A DNA stretch of 64,000 bases from an uncultured Pelagibacteraceae bacterium (GCA_902567235.1 CACFLX010000003.1:1-64000), one strand, 5' to 3'; shown: positions 1-10,058, numbered from the stretch's first letter. Made by a program: numbers and translations. The notes: generated by a model from the letters alone, not told the origin.

Positions 1-2176
1 CACATAATAGCATAAAATCTTTAGATAATTCTTTTTTTTCATATATAAAATTCAAACCAAAAGTAGGTGGTTTAAAATCAAAAAATTTTTGATGAAAGTT
101 TTTCCAAAGTGCAATTCTTAATGAAACCGCACTTGGCTTAAACAACTTAAATAAAAAAATATGATATCTGCCAAATTTTACACCTATATTTCTTAAGACC
201 TTTCTTTCATCTTGAGACAATTTTTTTAAAAAATATTTTACATTTTCTCTTTTAACAACACCGTTGTTTTCATACAATTGATATGCCAATGCTCTAATTG
301 ATGTATTGGTTGTATTAATATTTTTTAAATCGGTTAAACTTTTTAGATCAAAATTTATTTTTTTATTAAGCCAATCTTGTATAAATTTTCCAAAATTTGA
401 TTTATTTGGGCCATCTATCATGTCGTCTATAATTAAACTAATTTCAGGTTTTAAATAATCTTTGCTGGGACACAATTTTGCTATTGGAAAATTTTTCCAA
501 TAAATTTTAAAATCATCTTTTAGTTCAATTAAACCCGATTTTTTTATTTGGTCAATTCTATTTAATATTTCTGGCTCAACGTTTTGTTTTGCGGCTTTTT
601 TTAATGATTTTATATCAGTATCCAAAGCACCAGCTTTTAGATCAAGTTCTAATTTTAATCCGTTTAATTGACCAATGAACTGATTATTTATTAATACTTT
701 ATTACTTTCTAATATTTTTGTTTCAAAAGTTATGTCTTGTTTAAGTCCTTGTGCAAGAACACTTGCTCTTTTGTCTATAAAACTTTTAGTAAGTTCTTCA
801 TGCAATCTATCTGACAATTTATCTTCTAAATTTTTTGTCCTTTCTACCCAATAATCTTGATTTTCCACCCAGTTTACTTTGTTAGCTACATATGACCAAG
901 TTCTTACATTAGCAATTCTATTTGATATAGAATCTATATTTCCTTCAGATTTATCTAACTGTTGTAATTGTTTTTTCATGTATTGATTAGTAATTTTACC
1001 TTTTTCACCATTTAAAAAACTAAAGACTTTACTAACTACTTCTAAATGATGACCGTAATTTTTTTTAACAAAATCAGGGATCTGACAACATTCCCATAAT
1101 AATTTCAATTGATTTTTATTTTCATTTTTGATTTCAAAATTATTTTCTTTCAAAAAATATTTTAATACTTTCTCATCTTCACACTCATGAATTCTTCTAA
1201 GCCATTCTTTATTTGGTTTTTCTTCTAATGATTTTAATAAACTTGAGGTACTTGAGAAATTTAATTTTGAATTTCTCCAATAAAGTGTTCTGATTTCTTC
1301 AAATTTATGATTTTCAATTAAATCTATTTCTTCTGGGTTTATTTTTCCAGCATCTCCCGTAATTCCAAATGATCCATCATTTAAATATCTTCCAGCTCTT
1401 CCAGCTATTTGTCCTATTTCGGATAAATTTAATCTTCTTAATTTTTTTCCATCAAATTTTTTTAAATTTGAGAAATAAACATTGTCTAGATCCATATTTA
1501 TTCCCATTCCTATAGCATCAGTTGCTACTAAATAATCAACGTCACCTGATTGGTACAAATTAACTTGTGCATTTCTAGTTTTTGGACTGAGAGAGCCCAT
1601 AACTATTGCTGCTCCTCCCTTTTGCCTTCTAATTAATTCTGCAATCGCGTATACCTCTTCAGTTGAAAATGCAATAATTGCACTTTTCCTTTCTATTCGT
1701 GAAATTTTTTTATGACCTACATAGAAAAGCTTAGATAGTCGCTCCTTATTTATGAATTCTATATCACCTTCTAATTTAGATATTATATTTTTAATCGTAC
1801 TTGACCCCATAAACATAGTAAGTTTTTCACCTCTAAGATTAAACAATCTATCTGTAAAGATATGTCCTCTTTCATGATCAGAACACATTTGAATTTCATC
1901 TATACCTACAAAATCTAAATTTTTGTCTATTGGCATAGATTCGACTGTACATAAAAAATATTTCGCATTTGAAGGAATAATTTTTTCTTCACCAGTGATA
2001 AGTGCAACTTTTTTTGGATCTACTTTTTGAATAATTTTGTCGTATACTTCTCTTGCTAGTAATCTTAGAGGAAAACCTATCATTCCAGTATCAAATGAAA
2101 GCATAGTTTCGATAGCTAAATAAGTTTTTCCTGTGTTTGTAGGGCCCAAAACAGCTGTAATTTTATTTTTTTGCAT
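1..2176 (-). CDS. Suv3-like DEAD/DEAH-type RNA helicase (partial, C-terminus beyond window start)
   Basis: About 725 codons read continuously on the minus strand from an ATG at 2176-2174 to the window edge, so the C-terminal end is missing. The N-terminus carries a Walker A motif (GPTNTGKT, about residues 10-17). A DEIQ box (VGIDEIQM) and a helicase motif VI (QIAGRAGR) follow. This motif set is typical of the Suv3/mitochondrial degradosome helicase family, which Alphaproteobacteria share with mitochondria; family members are ATP-dependent RNA helicases implicated in RNA turnover. It is divergent from the acetoacetyl-CoA synthetase gene, with 166 bp between the two starts. Family placement is fairly secure; the substrate in this organism is inference. 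Confidence 0.85.
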   Translation of the reverse strand, partial: MQKNKITAVLGPTNTGKTYLAIETMLSFDTGMIGFPLRLLAREVYDKIIQKVDPKKVALITGEEKIIPSNAKYFLCTVESMPIDKNLDFVGIDEIQMCSDHERGHIFTDRLFNLRGEKLTMFMGSSTIKNIISKLEGDIEFINKERLSKLFYVGHKKISRIERKSAIIAFSTEEVYAIAELIRRQKGGAAIVMGSLSPKTRNAQVNLYQSGDVDYLVATDAIGMGINMDLDNVYFSNLKKFDGKKLRRLNLSEIGQIAGRAGRYLNDGSFGITGDAGKINPEEIDLIENHKFEEIRTLYWRNSKLNFSSTSSLLKSLEEKPNKEWLRRIHECEDEKVLKYFLKENNFEIKNENKNQLKLLWECCQIPDFVKKNYGHHLEVVSKVFSFLNGEKGKITNQYMKKQLQQLDKSEGNIDSISNRIANVRTWSYVANKVNWVENQDYWVERTKNLEDKLSDRLHEELTKSFIDKRASVLAQGLKQDITFETKILESNKVLINNQFIGQLNGLKLELDLKAGALDTDIKSLKKAAKQNVEPEILNRIDQIKKSGLIELKDDFKIYWKNFPIAKLCPSKDYLKPEISLIIDDMIDGPNKSNFGKFIQDWLNKKINFDLKSLTDLKNINTTNTSIRALAYQLYENNGVVKRENVKYFLKKLSQDERKVLRNIGVKFGRYHIFLFKLFKPSAVSLRIALWKNFHQKFFDFKPPTFGLNFIYEKKELSKDFMLLC

Positions 2177-2342
2177 TTCTAGCTTTAGTATATTTTTTTT
2201 TTAGACTACCATATCTTGTTAATCATTAAGAACAAAAATAGTATAAAACATGACCGAATCATTGAAGAAAGAGTTCTCATTTTATTATTTTTATAAAAAA
2301 GACAGTAACATAATTATAAATATTTAAATATAAATTTTAATA

Positions 2343-4301
2343 ATGAAATCAAAAATATTATGGGAAGCAAAACAGTCTCAAAAAAATAAATCTAATTTAT
2401 TTAGATATGAAAATTTTTTATCCTCAAAATACAAATTTATACCAACTCAAAATTATAATAAATTACATAAATGGAGTGTTGATAATCCTAAAAAATTTTG
2501 GAATTCAATCTGGGATTTTTCAAAAGTTAAAGGTATTAAGAATAATAATTATAAAAAATCAAATATATTTTTTAAAAATAAATTTCTTAAAAATTCTAAA
2601 TTAAACTTTGCTGAAAACTTGTTATCAAAGAATGATGATAAAAAAGCGATTACCTTTATAAGCGAAGTTGGTTATAAAAAAGTAAGAACCTGGAAGGAGT
2701 TAAATAATAATGTTTATAAGATAGTTAATTTTTTTAATTCTATAAAGATTAAAGAAAAAGATAGAATAGCAGCATATTTACCAAATTTAATTGAAACTGT
2801 AGAATCGTTTATAGCAACATCAGCTATAGGAGCAATTTGGTCTTCTTGTTCTCCTGATTTTGGAGCCAATGGAGTAATTGAGAGATTCTCACAAATAAAT
2901 CCAAAAGTATTAATTATATGTGACAGATATTTTTATAACGGAAAAGAAATAAATGTTATCGAAAGATTGCCCTTAATTTTAAAAAAAATTAAATCAATTA
3001 AAAATGTAATAATAATAAATTACCCTGGAAAATCATTATTAAAATTAAAAAAACTAAAAAATATAAAATATATTAATTGGGATTTTATAATGAAAATAAA
3101 TGCAAAAAAAATTGTATTTAAAAAATATGATTTTGAACAAGAGTTAGCGATATTATATTCAAGTGGAACAACAGGAAAACCAAAATGTATTTGTCATAGA
3201 TCTGGTGGTGTTTTGCTGCAACATCTAAAAGAACATCAGTTACATAATGAAATAAATGATAATGATAACATATTTTATTTTACAACCTGTGGATGGATGA
3301 TGTGGAATTGGTTAGTCTCTTCTTTAGCATCAAGAGCCTCAATAGTTTTATTTGAAGGATTTCCAATGTATAGAAGAAATGACTTATTAATTAAATTGGC
3401 AGACGAAGAAAAAATCACTTTGTTTGGTGTTAGTGCCAAATACATAGATGCGCTTAATAAATCTGGTATTTTAAATAAGAAAAAATATAAGTTAAAAAAT
3501 CTAAGAACAATTTGCTCTACTGGATCTCCATTATCCGAAGATGGTTTTAAATTTATATATAAAAAAGTAAAATCAGATGTCCATCTTGCTTCTATATCTG
3601 GAGGAACTGACATTGTTTCATGTTTTGTGCTTGGAAACATTTATGATCCAGTTATATCAGGAGAAATTCAGAATAGAGGCTTAGGTATGGATGTGGATAT
3701 ATTAAATGATTATGGCAAATCGATTAAAAATAAAAAAGGTGAATTAGTTTGCAAAAATGCATTTCCATCAACACCTTTAAAATTTTGGAATGATAAAAAT
3801 AATTTAAAATTTAAAGAAGCATACTTTAATAAATTTAAAAATATATGGCATCATGGTGATTATGCTGAAGTAAAAAACTCTGGAGGATTTATCATATATG
3901 GTCGATCAGACACTACATTAAATCCTGGTGGAGTAAGGCTTGGAACAGCAGAAATTTATTCTGAGGTTGAAAAATTTAAAGAAATAAAAGAGTCAATAGT
4001 TATAGGACAATCTTGGGATAATGATATTAGAATTATCCTTTTTGTAATTATGAATCAAAAATTTAAACTTAATAATAAATTGATTAATGAAATAAAAACT
4101 CAAATAAAAAAAAATGCTTCACCTCGACATGTTCCAAGCAAAATTCTTAATGTTAAGGATATTCCAAGAACAAAAAATGGAAAAATAGTTGAACTTGCGT
4201 TAAAAAATATTATTGAAGGAAATGAAGTAAAAAATAAAGAGGCACTAGCGAATCCAGAAGTGCTAAATAATTTTAAAAATTTAAAAGAATTAAAATATTA
4301 G
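2343..4301 (+). CDS. aacS: Acetoacetyl-CoA synthetase
   Basis: 652 residues, full length for acetoacetate-CoA ligase. It has an N-terminal acyl-CoA synthetase cap, the AMP-binding P-loop YSSGTTGKPKCICH (about 272-285), the GRSD hinge near residue 519 and the C-terminal KNGKIVE with the catalytic lysine near 611. The family activates acetoacetate to acetoacetyl-CoA with ATP, through an acyl-adenylate, in the cytosol. This feeds ketone bodies or polyhydroxybutyrate breakdown products into central metabolism. The segment around KFWNSIWDFSKVKG is more like AacS than acetyl-CoA synthetase. The gene stands alone, divergent from the helicase and convergent with a thioesterase, 12 bp away. I see no PHB genes nearby to say which role applies. 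Confidence 0.88.
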   Translation: MKSKILWEAKQSQKNKSNLFRYENFLSSKYKFIPTQNYNKLHKWSVDNPKKFWNSIWDFSKVKGIKNNNYKKSNIFFKNKFLKNSKLNFAENLLSKNDDKKAITFISEVGYKKVRTWKELNNNVYKIVNFFNSIKIKEKDRIAAYLPNLIETVESFIATSAIGAIWSSCSPDFGANGVIERFSQINPKVLIICDRYFYNGKEINVIERLPLILKKIKSIKNVIIINYPGKSLLKLKKLKNIKYINWDFIMKINAKKIVFKKYDFEQELAILYSSGTTGKPKCICHRSGGVLLQHLKEHQLHNEINDNDNIFYFTTCGWMMWNWLVSSLASRASIVLFEGFPMYRRNDLLIKLADEEKITLFGVSAKYIDALNKSGILNKKKYKLKNLRTICSTGSPLSEDGFKFIYKKVKSDVHLASISGGTDIVSCFVLGNIYDPVISGEIQNRGLGMDVDILNDYGKSIKNKKGELVCKNAFPSTPLKFWNDKNNLKFKEAYFNKFKNIWHHGDYAEVKNSGGFIIYGRSDTTLNPGGVRLGTAEIYSEVEKFKEIKESIVIGQSWDNDIRIILFVIMNQKFKLNNKLINEIKTQIKKNASPRHVPSKILNVKDIPRTKNGKIVELALKNIIEGNEVKNKEALANPEVLNNFKNLKELKY

Positions 4302-4313
4302 AATTAAAAAAGA

Positions 4314-4739
4314 TTAACCACCAGGTCCAAAACTAGGTATATTTTTATTTAACTTTTTCCATACACCTGACGCAGACGCGATTAGTTTTGAATTAGATTC
4401 TAAATAGCAAATTAAAAAAACCATTGATTTTGTAATTTTTTGAATTTTAGTAAAACCTTTTATTTCATCTCCAGTTTTTGTGGCACCAATAAATTTAATA
4501 TCTAAAGATATAGTTACACAAGGTGTATTATCAGTTGCACGATGTGCTGCTGTACCTGATCCAGCATCTATGATTGAACAAATGTAACCTCCATGGGTAA
4601 TGCCTGCAGAATTTAATTTATTTTCATCAATAGTCACTTTAAATTCAAATTCTGTATTTGAAATTTTTCTAAAAAGAATTCCACCATTATGTTTCATGAA
4701 ACCTGGTTTAATACTAATTTGTTCAAATTTATCTTTCAT
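4314..4739 (-). CDS. PaaI-family hotdog-fold acyl-CoA thioesterase
   Basis: 141 residues with the hotdog-fold signature GITHGGYICSIIDAGSG (about 45-61). This matches the HGG-xxxx-D active-site pattern of the PaaI/YdiI (4HBT) thioesterases, which hydrolyse acyl- or aryl-CoA thioesters in the cytosol. It is convergent with the acetoacetyl-CoA synthetase gene and close to it, so a shared CoA-thioester theme is possible, but no operon joins them. The substrate cannot be read from sequence. Confidence 0.75.
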   Translation of the reverse strand: MKDKFEQISIKPGFMKHNGGILFRKISNTEFEFKVTIDENKLNSAGITHGGYICSIIDAGSGTAAHRATDNTPCVTISLDIKFIGATKTGDEIKGFTKIQKITKSMVFLICYLESNSKLIASASGVWKKLNKNIPSFGPGG

Positions 4740-4832
4740 AAATTTAAATCAATATTGTAATTAGTATTAAAATTAAAAAAATTATAAGAAAAAAAATAAT
4801 AACTGAGTTTTGTAAAGATATTCTCATAATTT

Positions 4833-4909
4833 TGGTGGGCCGCGAAGGACTTGAACCCTCAACCTCAGAGTCCGTAGCTCTGCGCTCTATCCAATTGAGC
4901 TAGCAGCCC
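4833..4909 (-). tRNA. tRNA-Arg (anticodon ACG)
   Basis: The reverse complement folds as a complete 77-nt tRNA with encoded CCA. The acceptor stem is GGGCTGC/GCGGCCC (one G-U pair), the anticodon stem CAGAG/CTCTG encloses loop CTACGGA, and the T arm is GAGGG-TTCAAGT-CCTTC. Anticodon ACG, presumably deaminated to ICG, decodes CGN arginine codons. It lies between the thioesterase and the pyruvate dehydrogenase operon, oriented away from the latter. Confidence 0.95.
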
Positions 4910-5064
4910 TTTGGAGCAATATAGATGAATAAGAAAAAATTTAAATAGTAAATATTAAATATTTAAATAATTCTGTATCTTTTCTTCAAAAGTAACTTTT
5001 GTATCCAAAATCTAGTATCTATATTTTTATTTTTATTAGATAGGCTAAATTTAATAATAAAATG

Positions 5065-5090
5065 TGTTAACTTTGTTAACATGTTATAAT
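5065..5090 (+). promoter_or_regulatory. Candidate promoter and operator-like palindrome upstream of the pyruvate dehydrogenase operon
   Basis: An inverted repeat TGTTAAC-TTT-GTTAACA (5065-5081) overlaps an extended -10 element TGTTATAAT (5082-5090). It lies about 95 bp before the E1 start codon in an otherwise featureless AT-rich gap. The placement suggests a repressor or activator site at the main promoter. No convincing -35 hexamer is visible at 17 bp. The element is seen directly; its function is inference, and the regulator is unknown. Confidence 0.45.
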
Positions 5091-5184
5091 TTACACATTT
5101 AAGATTGACTAAAAAAAGATATAAATATGTCTAAAATAAAACTTTTAGTTAATTTTAATAGATTTTATTTAAATTAATATTTAT

Positions 5185-8100
5185 ATGGCTAATAAAGTAA
5201 TTGTTCCTGATATTGGTGATTTTGAAAATGTAGAAATTATAGAAATTTTAGTAAAATCAGGAGATAAAGTAAAAAAAAACGATTCTATTGTAACTCTCGA
5301 AAGTGACAAATCAAGTGTTGAGGTGCCTTCAACATTAGAAGGTATGGTTGAAAACATAAATGTAAAAATTGGAGATAAAGTTTCAAAAGGCGATGTACTT
5401 ATATCAGTTTCAGGAGAACAGACTGATGTTAAGGATAATGAAATAAAATCCAGTAAAGATAAATTACCAACAGATACAGAAAAAATTATTCAACAAGCAG
5501 AAGAGAGTTTAGAAAAGAAAGAAGAAAAAGTCGTTGCAAGTAAAATTCATAAAAAAAATGAAACAATTATTCAAGTTTCTAAAGATGGTGATATTGATCC
5601 TATAGAAACAAAAGAATGGTTAGAGTCTCTTTCTGCAGTACTAGAAAAAGATGGAAAAAATAGAGCTCAATTTTTAATTAAAAAACTTATTGATCATTCT
5701 TATAGGGAAGGTTCAGATTTAATATTGTCTAGAAATACTCCTTATATTAATACAATAAAACCAGAGGAAGAGATAAAATCTCCAGGAGATCAAAATTTGG
5801 AAAGAAAAATTAGATCGTTCATTAGATGGAATGCAGCAGCAATGGTTGTAAGAGCAAATAAAAAAAATCCAGAACTTGGAGGTCATATTGGAACATTTGC
5901 CTCGGCTGCTACTTTATATGATGTTGGCATGAATCATTTCTGGAGAGCAAAAAATAATAAATTTGGAGGAGATTTAATTTACTTTCAAGGTCACAGCGCT
6001 CCTGGAATGTATGCAAGAGCTTTTCTAGAAGGTAGGATTAATGAAAAAGAATTAGACCGTTTTAGACAAGAAATAAAACCTGGAGGGTTATCTTCTTATC
6101 CTCATCCTTGGCTAATGCCAAAATTTTGGCAATTTCCTACAGTCTCAATGGGACTAGGACCAATAATGTCAATCTATCAAGCTAGATTTAATAAATATTT
6201 AATTAATAGAGGATTATTAAAAGATGAAGGTAGAAAAATTTGGTGTTTCCTTGGAGATGGAGAAACTGACGAACCTGAATCTTTAGGAGCAATAGGATTA
6301 GCAGCAAGAGAAAAATTAGATAATTTAATTTTTGTAGTAAATTGTAACTTGCAAAGATTGGATGGCCCAGTAAGAGGTAATGGAAAAATTATTCAAGAAC
6401 TTGAAGGAATATTTAGAGGAGCTGGTTGGAATGTAATAAAAGTTATTTGGGGCTCCTACTGGGATCAATTGTTAGCCAAAGACAAATCTGGACTGTTAAT
6501 TAAAAGAATGGGAGAAGCAGTTGATGGAGAATATCAAGCGTTTAAAGCAAAAGGTGGATCTTATGTTAGAGAGAAATTTTTTGGAAAGTATAAAGAACTT
6601 TTAGATATGGTTTCTCAAATGACAGATAGAGATATTTGGAAACTTAATAGAGGTGGACATGATCCGCACAAAGTTTATGCTGCTTATCATACTGCCATGC
6701 AGCATAAAGGCACACCAACTGTAATTCTTGCCAAAACTATCAAAGGTTATGGAATGGGTAAGTCAGGTGAAAGCATGAACACTACCCACCAACAAAAAAA
6801 ATTAGATGAAAAAGATTTGTTATATTACAGAGATAGATTTGATGTTCCTTTAACCGATGAACAAGTTAAAAATATAGAATATTATAAACCAAAAGAAAAT
6901 TCTCCAGAAATAAAATATTTAAAAGAATGCCGAATTAAATTAGGAGGTTTTTTACCTGAAAGATCTTCATTTGCAAAAGCAATAAAAACTCCACCACTAG
7001 ATATATTTGCAAAAATGAAAGAATCTACTGGAGAAAAAGAAATGTCCACAACAATGGTATTAGTAAGAATGTTAACAAGCCTTATGAGAGACAAAAATGT
7101 AGCTCCAAGACTTGTTCCAATTATTCCAGATGAAGCTAGAACTTTTGGTATGGAAGGTTTATTTCAAAAAATTGGAATATACGCTCACGAAGGTCAAAAA
7201 TATGAGCCAGTAGATTCAGAGCAATTAAGTTCTTATCGTGAAGATATAAAGGGCCAGGTTTTAGAAGAAGGCATAACAGAAGCTGGTGCTATTTCATCAT
7301 GGATTGCTGCAGGCACTTCTTATGCAAATCATGATATTTCAATGATACCAATATATATATTTTACTCTATGTTTGGTTTTCAAAGAACAGGTGATTTTGT
7401 TTGGGCCGCTGGAGATAATCAAACAAGAGGTTTTTTAATTGGAGCAACTGCGGGACGTACAACATTGTCAGGGGAAGGTCTTCAACATGGTGATGGACAT
7501 AGTCACATAATGTCTTCTGTTGTACCAAATTGTATTTCATATGATCCAACTTTTTCATATGAATTAGCTGTAATCTTTAGAGAAGGATTAAGAAGAATGT
7601 ATGAAAAGAGAGAAAATATTTTTTATTATATTACAACAATGAATGAAAATTATTCTCATCCTGAAATTCCAAAAGAAAAAAATATAGAAGAAAATATTTT
7701 GAAAGGCATGTATAAATTTAGAGAATTTAATAAAAATAAAAAAACTAAAATTCAGTTATTAGGATCAGGGACTATTCTAAGAGAAATTATTGCCGCTGCA
7801 GAAATATTAGAAAAAGATTATAAAATAGATAGCGATGTATGGAGTGTTACAAGCTATAATGAGCTTAGAAAAGAAGCCATTGAGGTAGAAAGATATAATT
7901 TACTTAATCCAGATAAAACAAATAAAAAAAGCCATATAGAAAAATGCCTTTCTTCAACTGAAGGGCCAATAGTTTCAGCTTCAGACTACATAAGGTTGAA
8001 TTCAGATCAAATTAGGCCTTTTATTAGAAAAAGTTTTTACTCATTTGGTACAGATGGCTACGGAAGAAGTGATACTAGAAAAAATTTAAGAAAGTTTTTT

Positions 8101-8238
8101 GAAGTTGATAAAGAGCATATTGTAGCTTATTCGCTTAGTGTTTTAGCTAAAGAACAATTGATACCATCAAAATATGCTAGCGAAGCTATAAAAAAATATA
8201 ATATTGACCCGAATAAAACAATCCCTACAAAGCTATAA
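5185..8238 (+). CDS. aceE: Pyruvate dehydrogenase E1 (homodimeric AceE type) with fused N-terminal lipoyl domain
   Basis: 1017 residues. Residues 2-77 are a lipoyl domain with the hairpin LESDKSSVEVPS (lipoylatable K42). A charged linker (about 80-133) leads into a complete AceE-type E1, beginning near DIDPIETKEWLESL and continuing to the end. The thiamine-diphosphate motif is GDGETDEP (from about residue 357), followed by NCNLQRLDGP. E1 of this class decarboxylates pyruvate and reductively acetylates the lipoyl group. The roughly 883-residue E1 part matches the usual ~887-residue length, so the extra ~130 residues are the fused swinging-arm domain. The E2 gene starts 3 bp downstream and lacks a lipoyl domain, so here the arm is covalently carried by E1. 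No E3 gene lies in the window. Confidence 0.93.
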   Translation: MANKVIVPDIGDFENVEIIEILVKSGDKVKKNDSIVTLESDKSSVEVPSTLEGMVENINVKIGDKVSKGDVLISVSGEQTDVKDNEIKSSKDKLPTDTEKIIQQAEESLEKKEEKVVASKIHKKNETIIQVSKDGDIDPIETKEWLESLSAVLEKDGKNRAQFLIKKLIDHSYREGSDLILSRNTPYINTIKPEEEIKSPGDQNLERKIRSFIRWNAAAMVVRANKKNPELGGHIGTFASAATLYDVGMNHFWRAKNNKFGGDLIYFQGHSAPGMYARAFLEGRINEKELDRFRQEIKPGGLSSYPHPWLMPKFWQFPTVSMGLGPIMSIYQARFNKYLINRGLLKDEGRKIWCFLGDGETDEPESLGAIGLAAREKLDNLIFVVNCNLQRLDGPVRGNGKIIQELEGIFRGAGWNVIKVIWGSYWDQLLAKDKSGLLIKRMGEAVDGEYQAFKAKGGSYVREKFFGKYKELLDMVSQMTDRDIWKLNRGGHDPHKVYAAYHTAMQHKGTPTVILAKTIKGYGMGKSGESMNTTHQQKKLDEKDLLYYRDRFDVPLTDEQVKNIEYYKPKENSPEIKYLKECRIKLGGFLPERSSFAKAIKTPPLDIFAKMKESTGEKEMSTTMVLVRMLTSLMRDKNVAPRLVPIIPDEARTFGMEGLFQKIGIYAHEGQKYEPVDSEQLSSYREDIKGQVLEEGITEAGAISSWIAAGTSYANHDISMIPIYIFYSMFGFQRTGDFVWAAGDNQTRGFLIGATAGRTTLSGEGLQHGDGHSHIMSSVVPNCISYDPTFSYELAVIFREGLRRMYEKRENIFYYITTMNENYSHPEIPKEKNIEENILKGMYKFREFNKNKKTKIQLLGSGTILREIIAAAEILEKDYKIDSDVWSVTSYNELRKEAIEVERYNLLNPDKTNKKSHIEKCLSSTEGPIVSASDYIRLNSDQIRPFIRKSFYSFGTDGYGRSDTRKNLRKFFEVDKEHIVAYSLSVLAKEQLIPSKYASEAIKKYNIDPNKTIPTKL

Positions 8239-8241
8239 ATT

Positions 8242-9153
8242 ATGTCAGAAAATAAAAAAATATTTGCCACACCTAAAGTAAGAAAATTTGCAAGAGAGCT
8301 TGGAGCAAATATAACTGAGATCGAAGGATCGGAAAGATTGGGAAGAATAACTGAAGAGGATGTCAAAAATTTCGTAAATAAAAGTTTAAATAATTCTGAA
8401 ATAAAAGAAAATATTAAAATTAAATTTGAATTTAATCACTCTGACTTTGGAGATGTAGAAGTAGTTGATATGCTTAGAGTAAAAAGATTAGCTGCTCCTC
8501 ATCTTTCAAATTCGTGGAGTACAATTCCACATGTTACTCATCATGACGAAGTAGATATAACTGAGCTAGAGGATTTTAGGGCAAAATTATCAGATCAAGT
8601 TTCTGGTGATAAAATTAAAATTACTCTTCTTGCTTTTATAGCAAAAGCATTAACTAATAATTTAAAAAAATTTCCTACATTCAATTCATCCATAGACAAT
8701 ATCAGTGAAGGTAAGATTACTTTGAAAAAATACATTCATATTGGTATTGCTGTTGACACACCTCATGGCTTGATGGTCCCAAAAATAAGAAATGTTGATC
8801 AAAAGAAAATAAAAGAAATTGCAGAGGAATTAAAAAATGTAAGTGAACTTAGTAGAAATTTAAAAATAAATAAAAAAGAATTTTTTGGAGGATCAATAAC
8901 TATAACAAGCCTTGGAGGTATTGGTGGCACTTATTTCACACCTATAATAAACTATCCTGAAGTTGCAATTCTTGGTGTCGGTAGATCCTATAAAAAACAA
9001 ATTTTTATAAAGGATAAGTTTCTTGCAAGAACAGTTTTGCCAATATCACTTTCATATGATCATAGAATTATAGATGGAGCAGAAGCGGCTAAGTTTTGTA
9101 ATTCATTAAAAGAAAATTTAGGAAAAAATTTCGCCTATAATTTGGCCTTTTAA
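8242..9153 (+). CDS. aceF: Dihydrolipoamide acetyltransferase (pyruvate dehydrogenase E2) without a lipoyl domain
   Basis: 303 residues. The protein starts directly with a peripheral-subunit-binding domain (about 8-45, FATPKVRKFARELGANI ... GRITEEDV). A short linker and the catalytic acetyltransferase domain follow, ending with the active-site motif SYDHRIIDG (about 273-281). The usual one to three N-terminal lipoyl domains and their hinge linkers are absent, and the upstream E1 carries one instead. E2 forms the complex core and transfers the acetyl group from lipoamide to CoA. The 3-bp spacing from the E1 gene indicates a dicistronic operon. It could be mistaken for a branched-chain E2 fragment, but the E1 partner settles the pyruvate assignment. 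Confidence 0.88.
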   Translation: MSENKKIFATPKVRKFARELGANITEIEGSERLGRITEEDVKNFVNKSLNNSEIKENIKIKFEFNHSDFGDVEVVDMLRVKRLAAPHLSNSWSTIPHVTHHDEVDITELEDFRAKLSDQVSGDKIKITLLAFIAKALTNNLKKFPTFNSSIDNISEGKITLKKYIHIGIAVDTPHGLMVPKIRNVDQKKIKEIAEELKNVSELSRNLKINKKEFFGGSITITSLGGIGGTYFTPIINYPEVAILGVGRSYKKQIFIKDKFLARTVLPISLSYDHRIIDGAEAAKFCNSLKENLGKNFAYNLAF

Positions 9154-9161
9154 TTCAGAAT

Positions 9162-10058
9162 ATGTCTAAATCCTTATCATTAATTAGTGCATTACTTTGC
9201 ACATTTATTTGGGGAACAACATTTATTGCCCAAGATACTGGAATGGATAAAATAGGACCTCTTACATTTAACGGAGCAAGATTTTTTATAGGTTTTTTAT
9301 CTATAATTCCAATTGCTATAATTTATGAGAATTCAAAAATTATTAAGCAAATAAACAATAATAGAACTGAATTTTTTAAACTACTTTTTTGGATTGGTTT
9401 ATTTTTATTTTTAGGCACATTTGTTCAGCAAGCTGCATTGCTTTATACAGACATTGCTAATGCAGCATTTTTTACTGTTTTTTACGTACCGATGGTCCCA
9501 ATAATACTTTATGTATTCTATAAAAAAAAAATACACTGGAGTATATGGCCCTCTGCAATTTTATGTGTTGGAGGAGTTTACTTATTAAGTGACTTTTCTA
9601 ATGCAACAGTAAGATTTGGTGATAGCTTAGTTATATTATGTGCATTTTTTTGGGCTCTTCATATAATTTTCATTGGTAAATTTATTAAAATTTTTGATAT
9701 ACCATTATTTTTTGGAGCGCTGCAGGCACTTGTTGTAGCTTCATTTTCATTCTTGTTTGGTTTTTTATTTGAAAATATATCTTTCACAAATATTTTAAAT
9801 GAGTCAGTATCAATAATATATGCAGGAGTATTATCAGGTGGAATTGCTTTTACATTACAAATATATGCTCAAAAGAATATTGCACCATCTCCATCAGCAA
9901 TTATTTTTTCTTTAGAGAGTGTATTTGCAGCTATAGCTGCCTGGATAATTTTAAAACAATATTTAGAGATTGATAATATAATTGGTTGTACATTTATCCT
10001 TGCAGGTGTCATTTTTTCACAAATATTACCTGAAGTAAAAAAAACTAATAATAAATAA
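9162..10058 (+). CDS. EamA/DMT-superfamily permease
   Basis: 298 residues with about ten hydrophobic segments arranged as two EamA repeats (about 8-140 and 150-290). The first repeat begins with FIWGTTFIAQD, a common DMT signature. Proteins of this family export or import small metabolites such as amino acids across the inner membrane; the substrate here is unknown. The start is 8 bp after the E2 stop, so it may be cotranscribed with the pyruvate dehydrogenase genes. Its end overlaps the convergent uppP gene by 14 bp. Confidence 0.8.
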   Translation: MSKSLSLISALLCTFIWGTTFIAQDTGMDKIGPLTFNGARFFIGFLSIIPIAIIYENSKIIKQINNNRTEFFKLLFWIGLFLFLGTFVQQAALLYTDIANAAFFTVFYVPMVPIILYVFYKKKIHWSIWPSAILCVGGVYLLSDFSNATVRFGDSLVILCAFFWALHIIFIGKFIKIFDIPLFFGALQALVVASFSFLFGFLFENISFTNILNESVSIIYAGVLSGGIAFTLQIYAQKNIAPSPSAIIFSLESVFAAIAAWIILKQYLEIDNIIGCTFILAGVIFSQILPEVKKTNNK

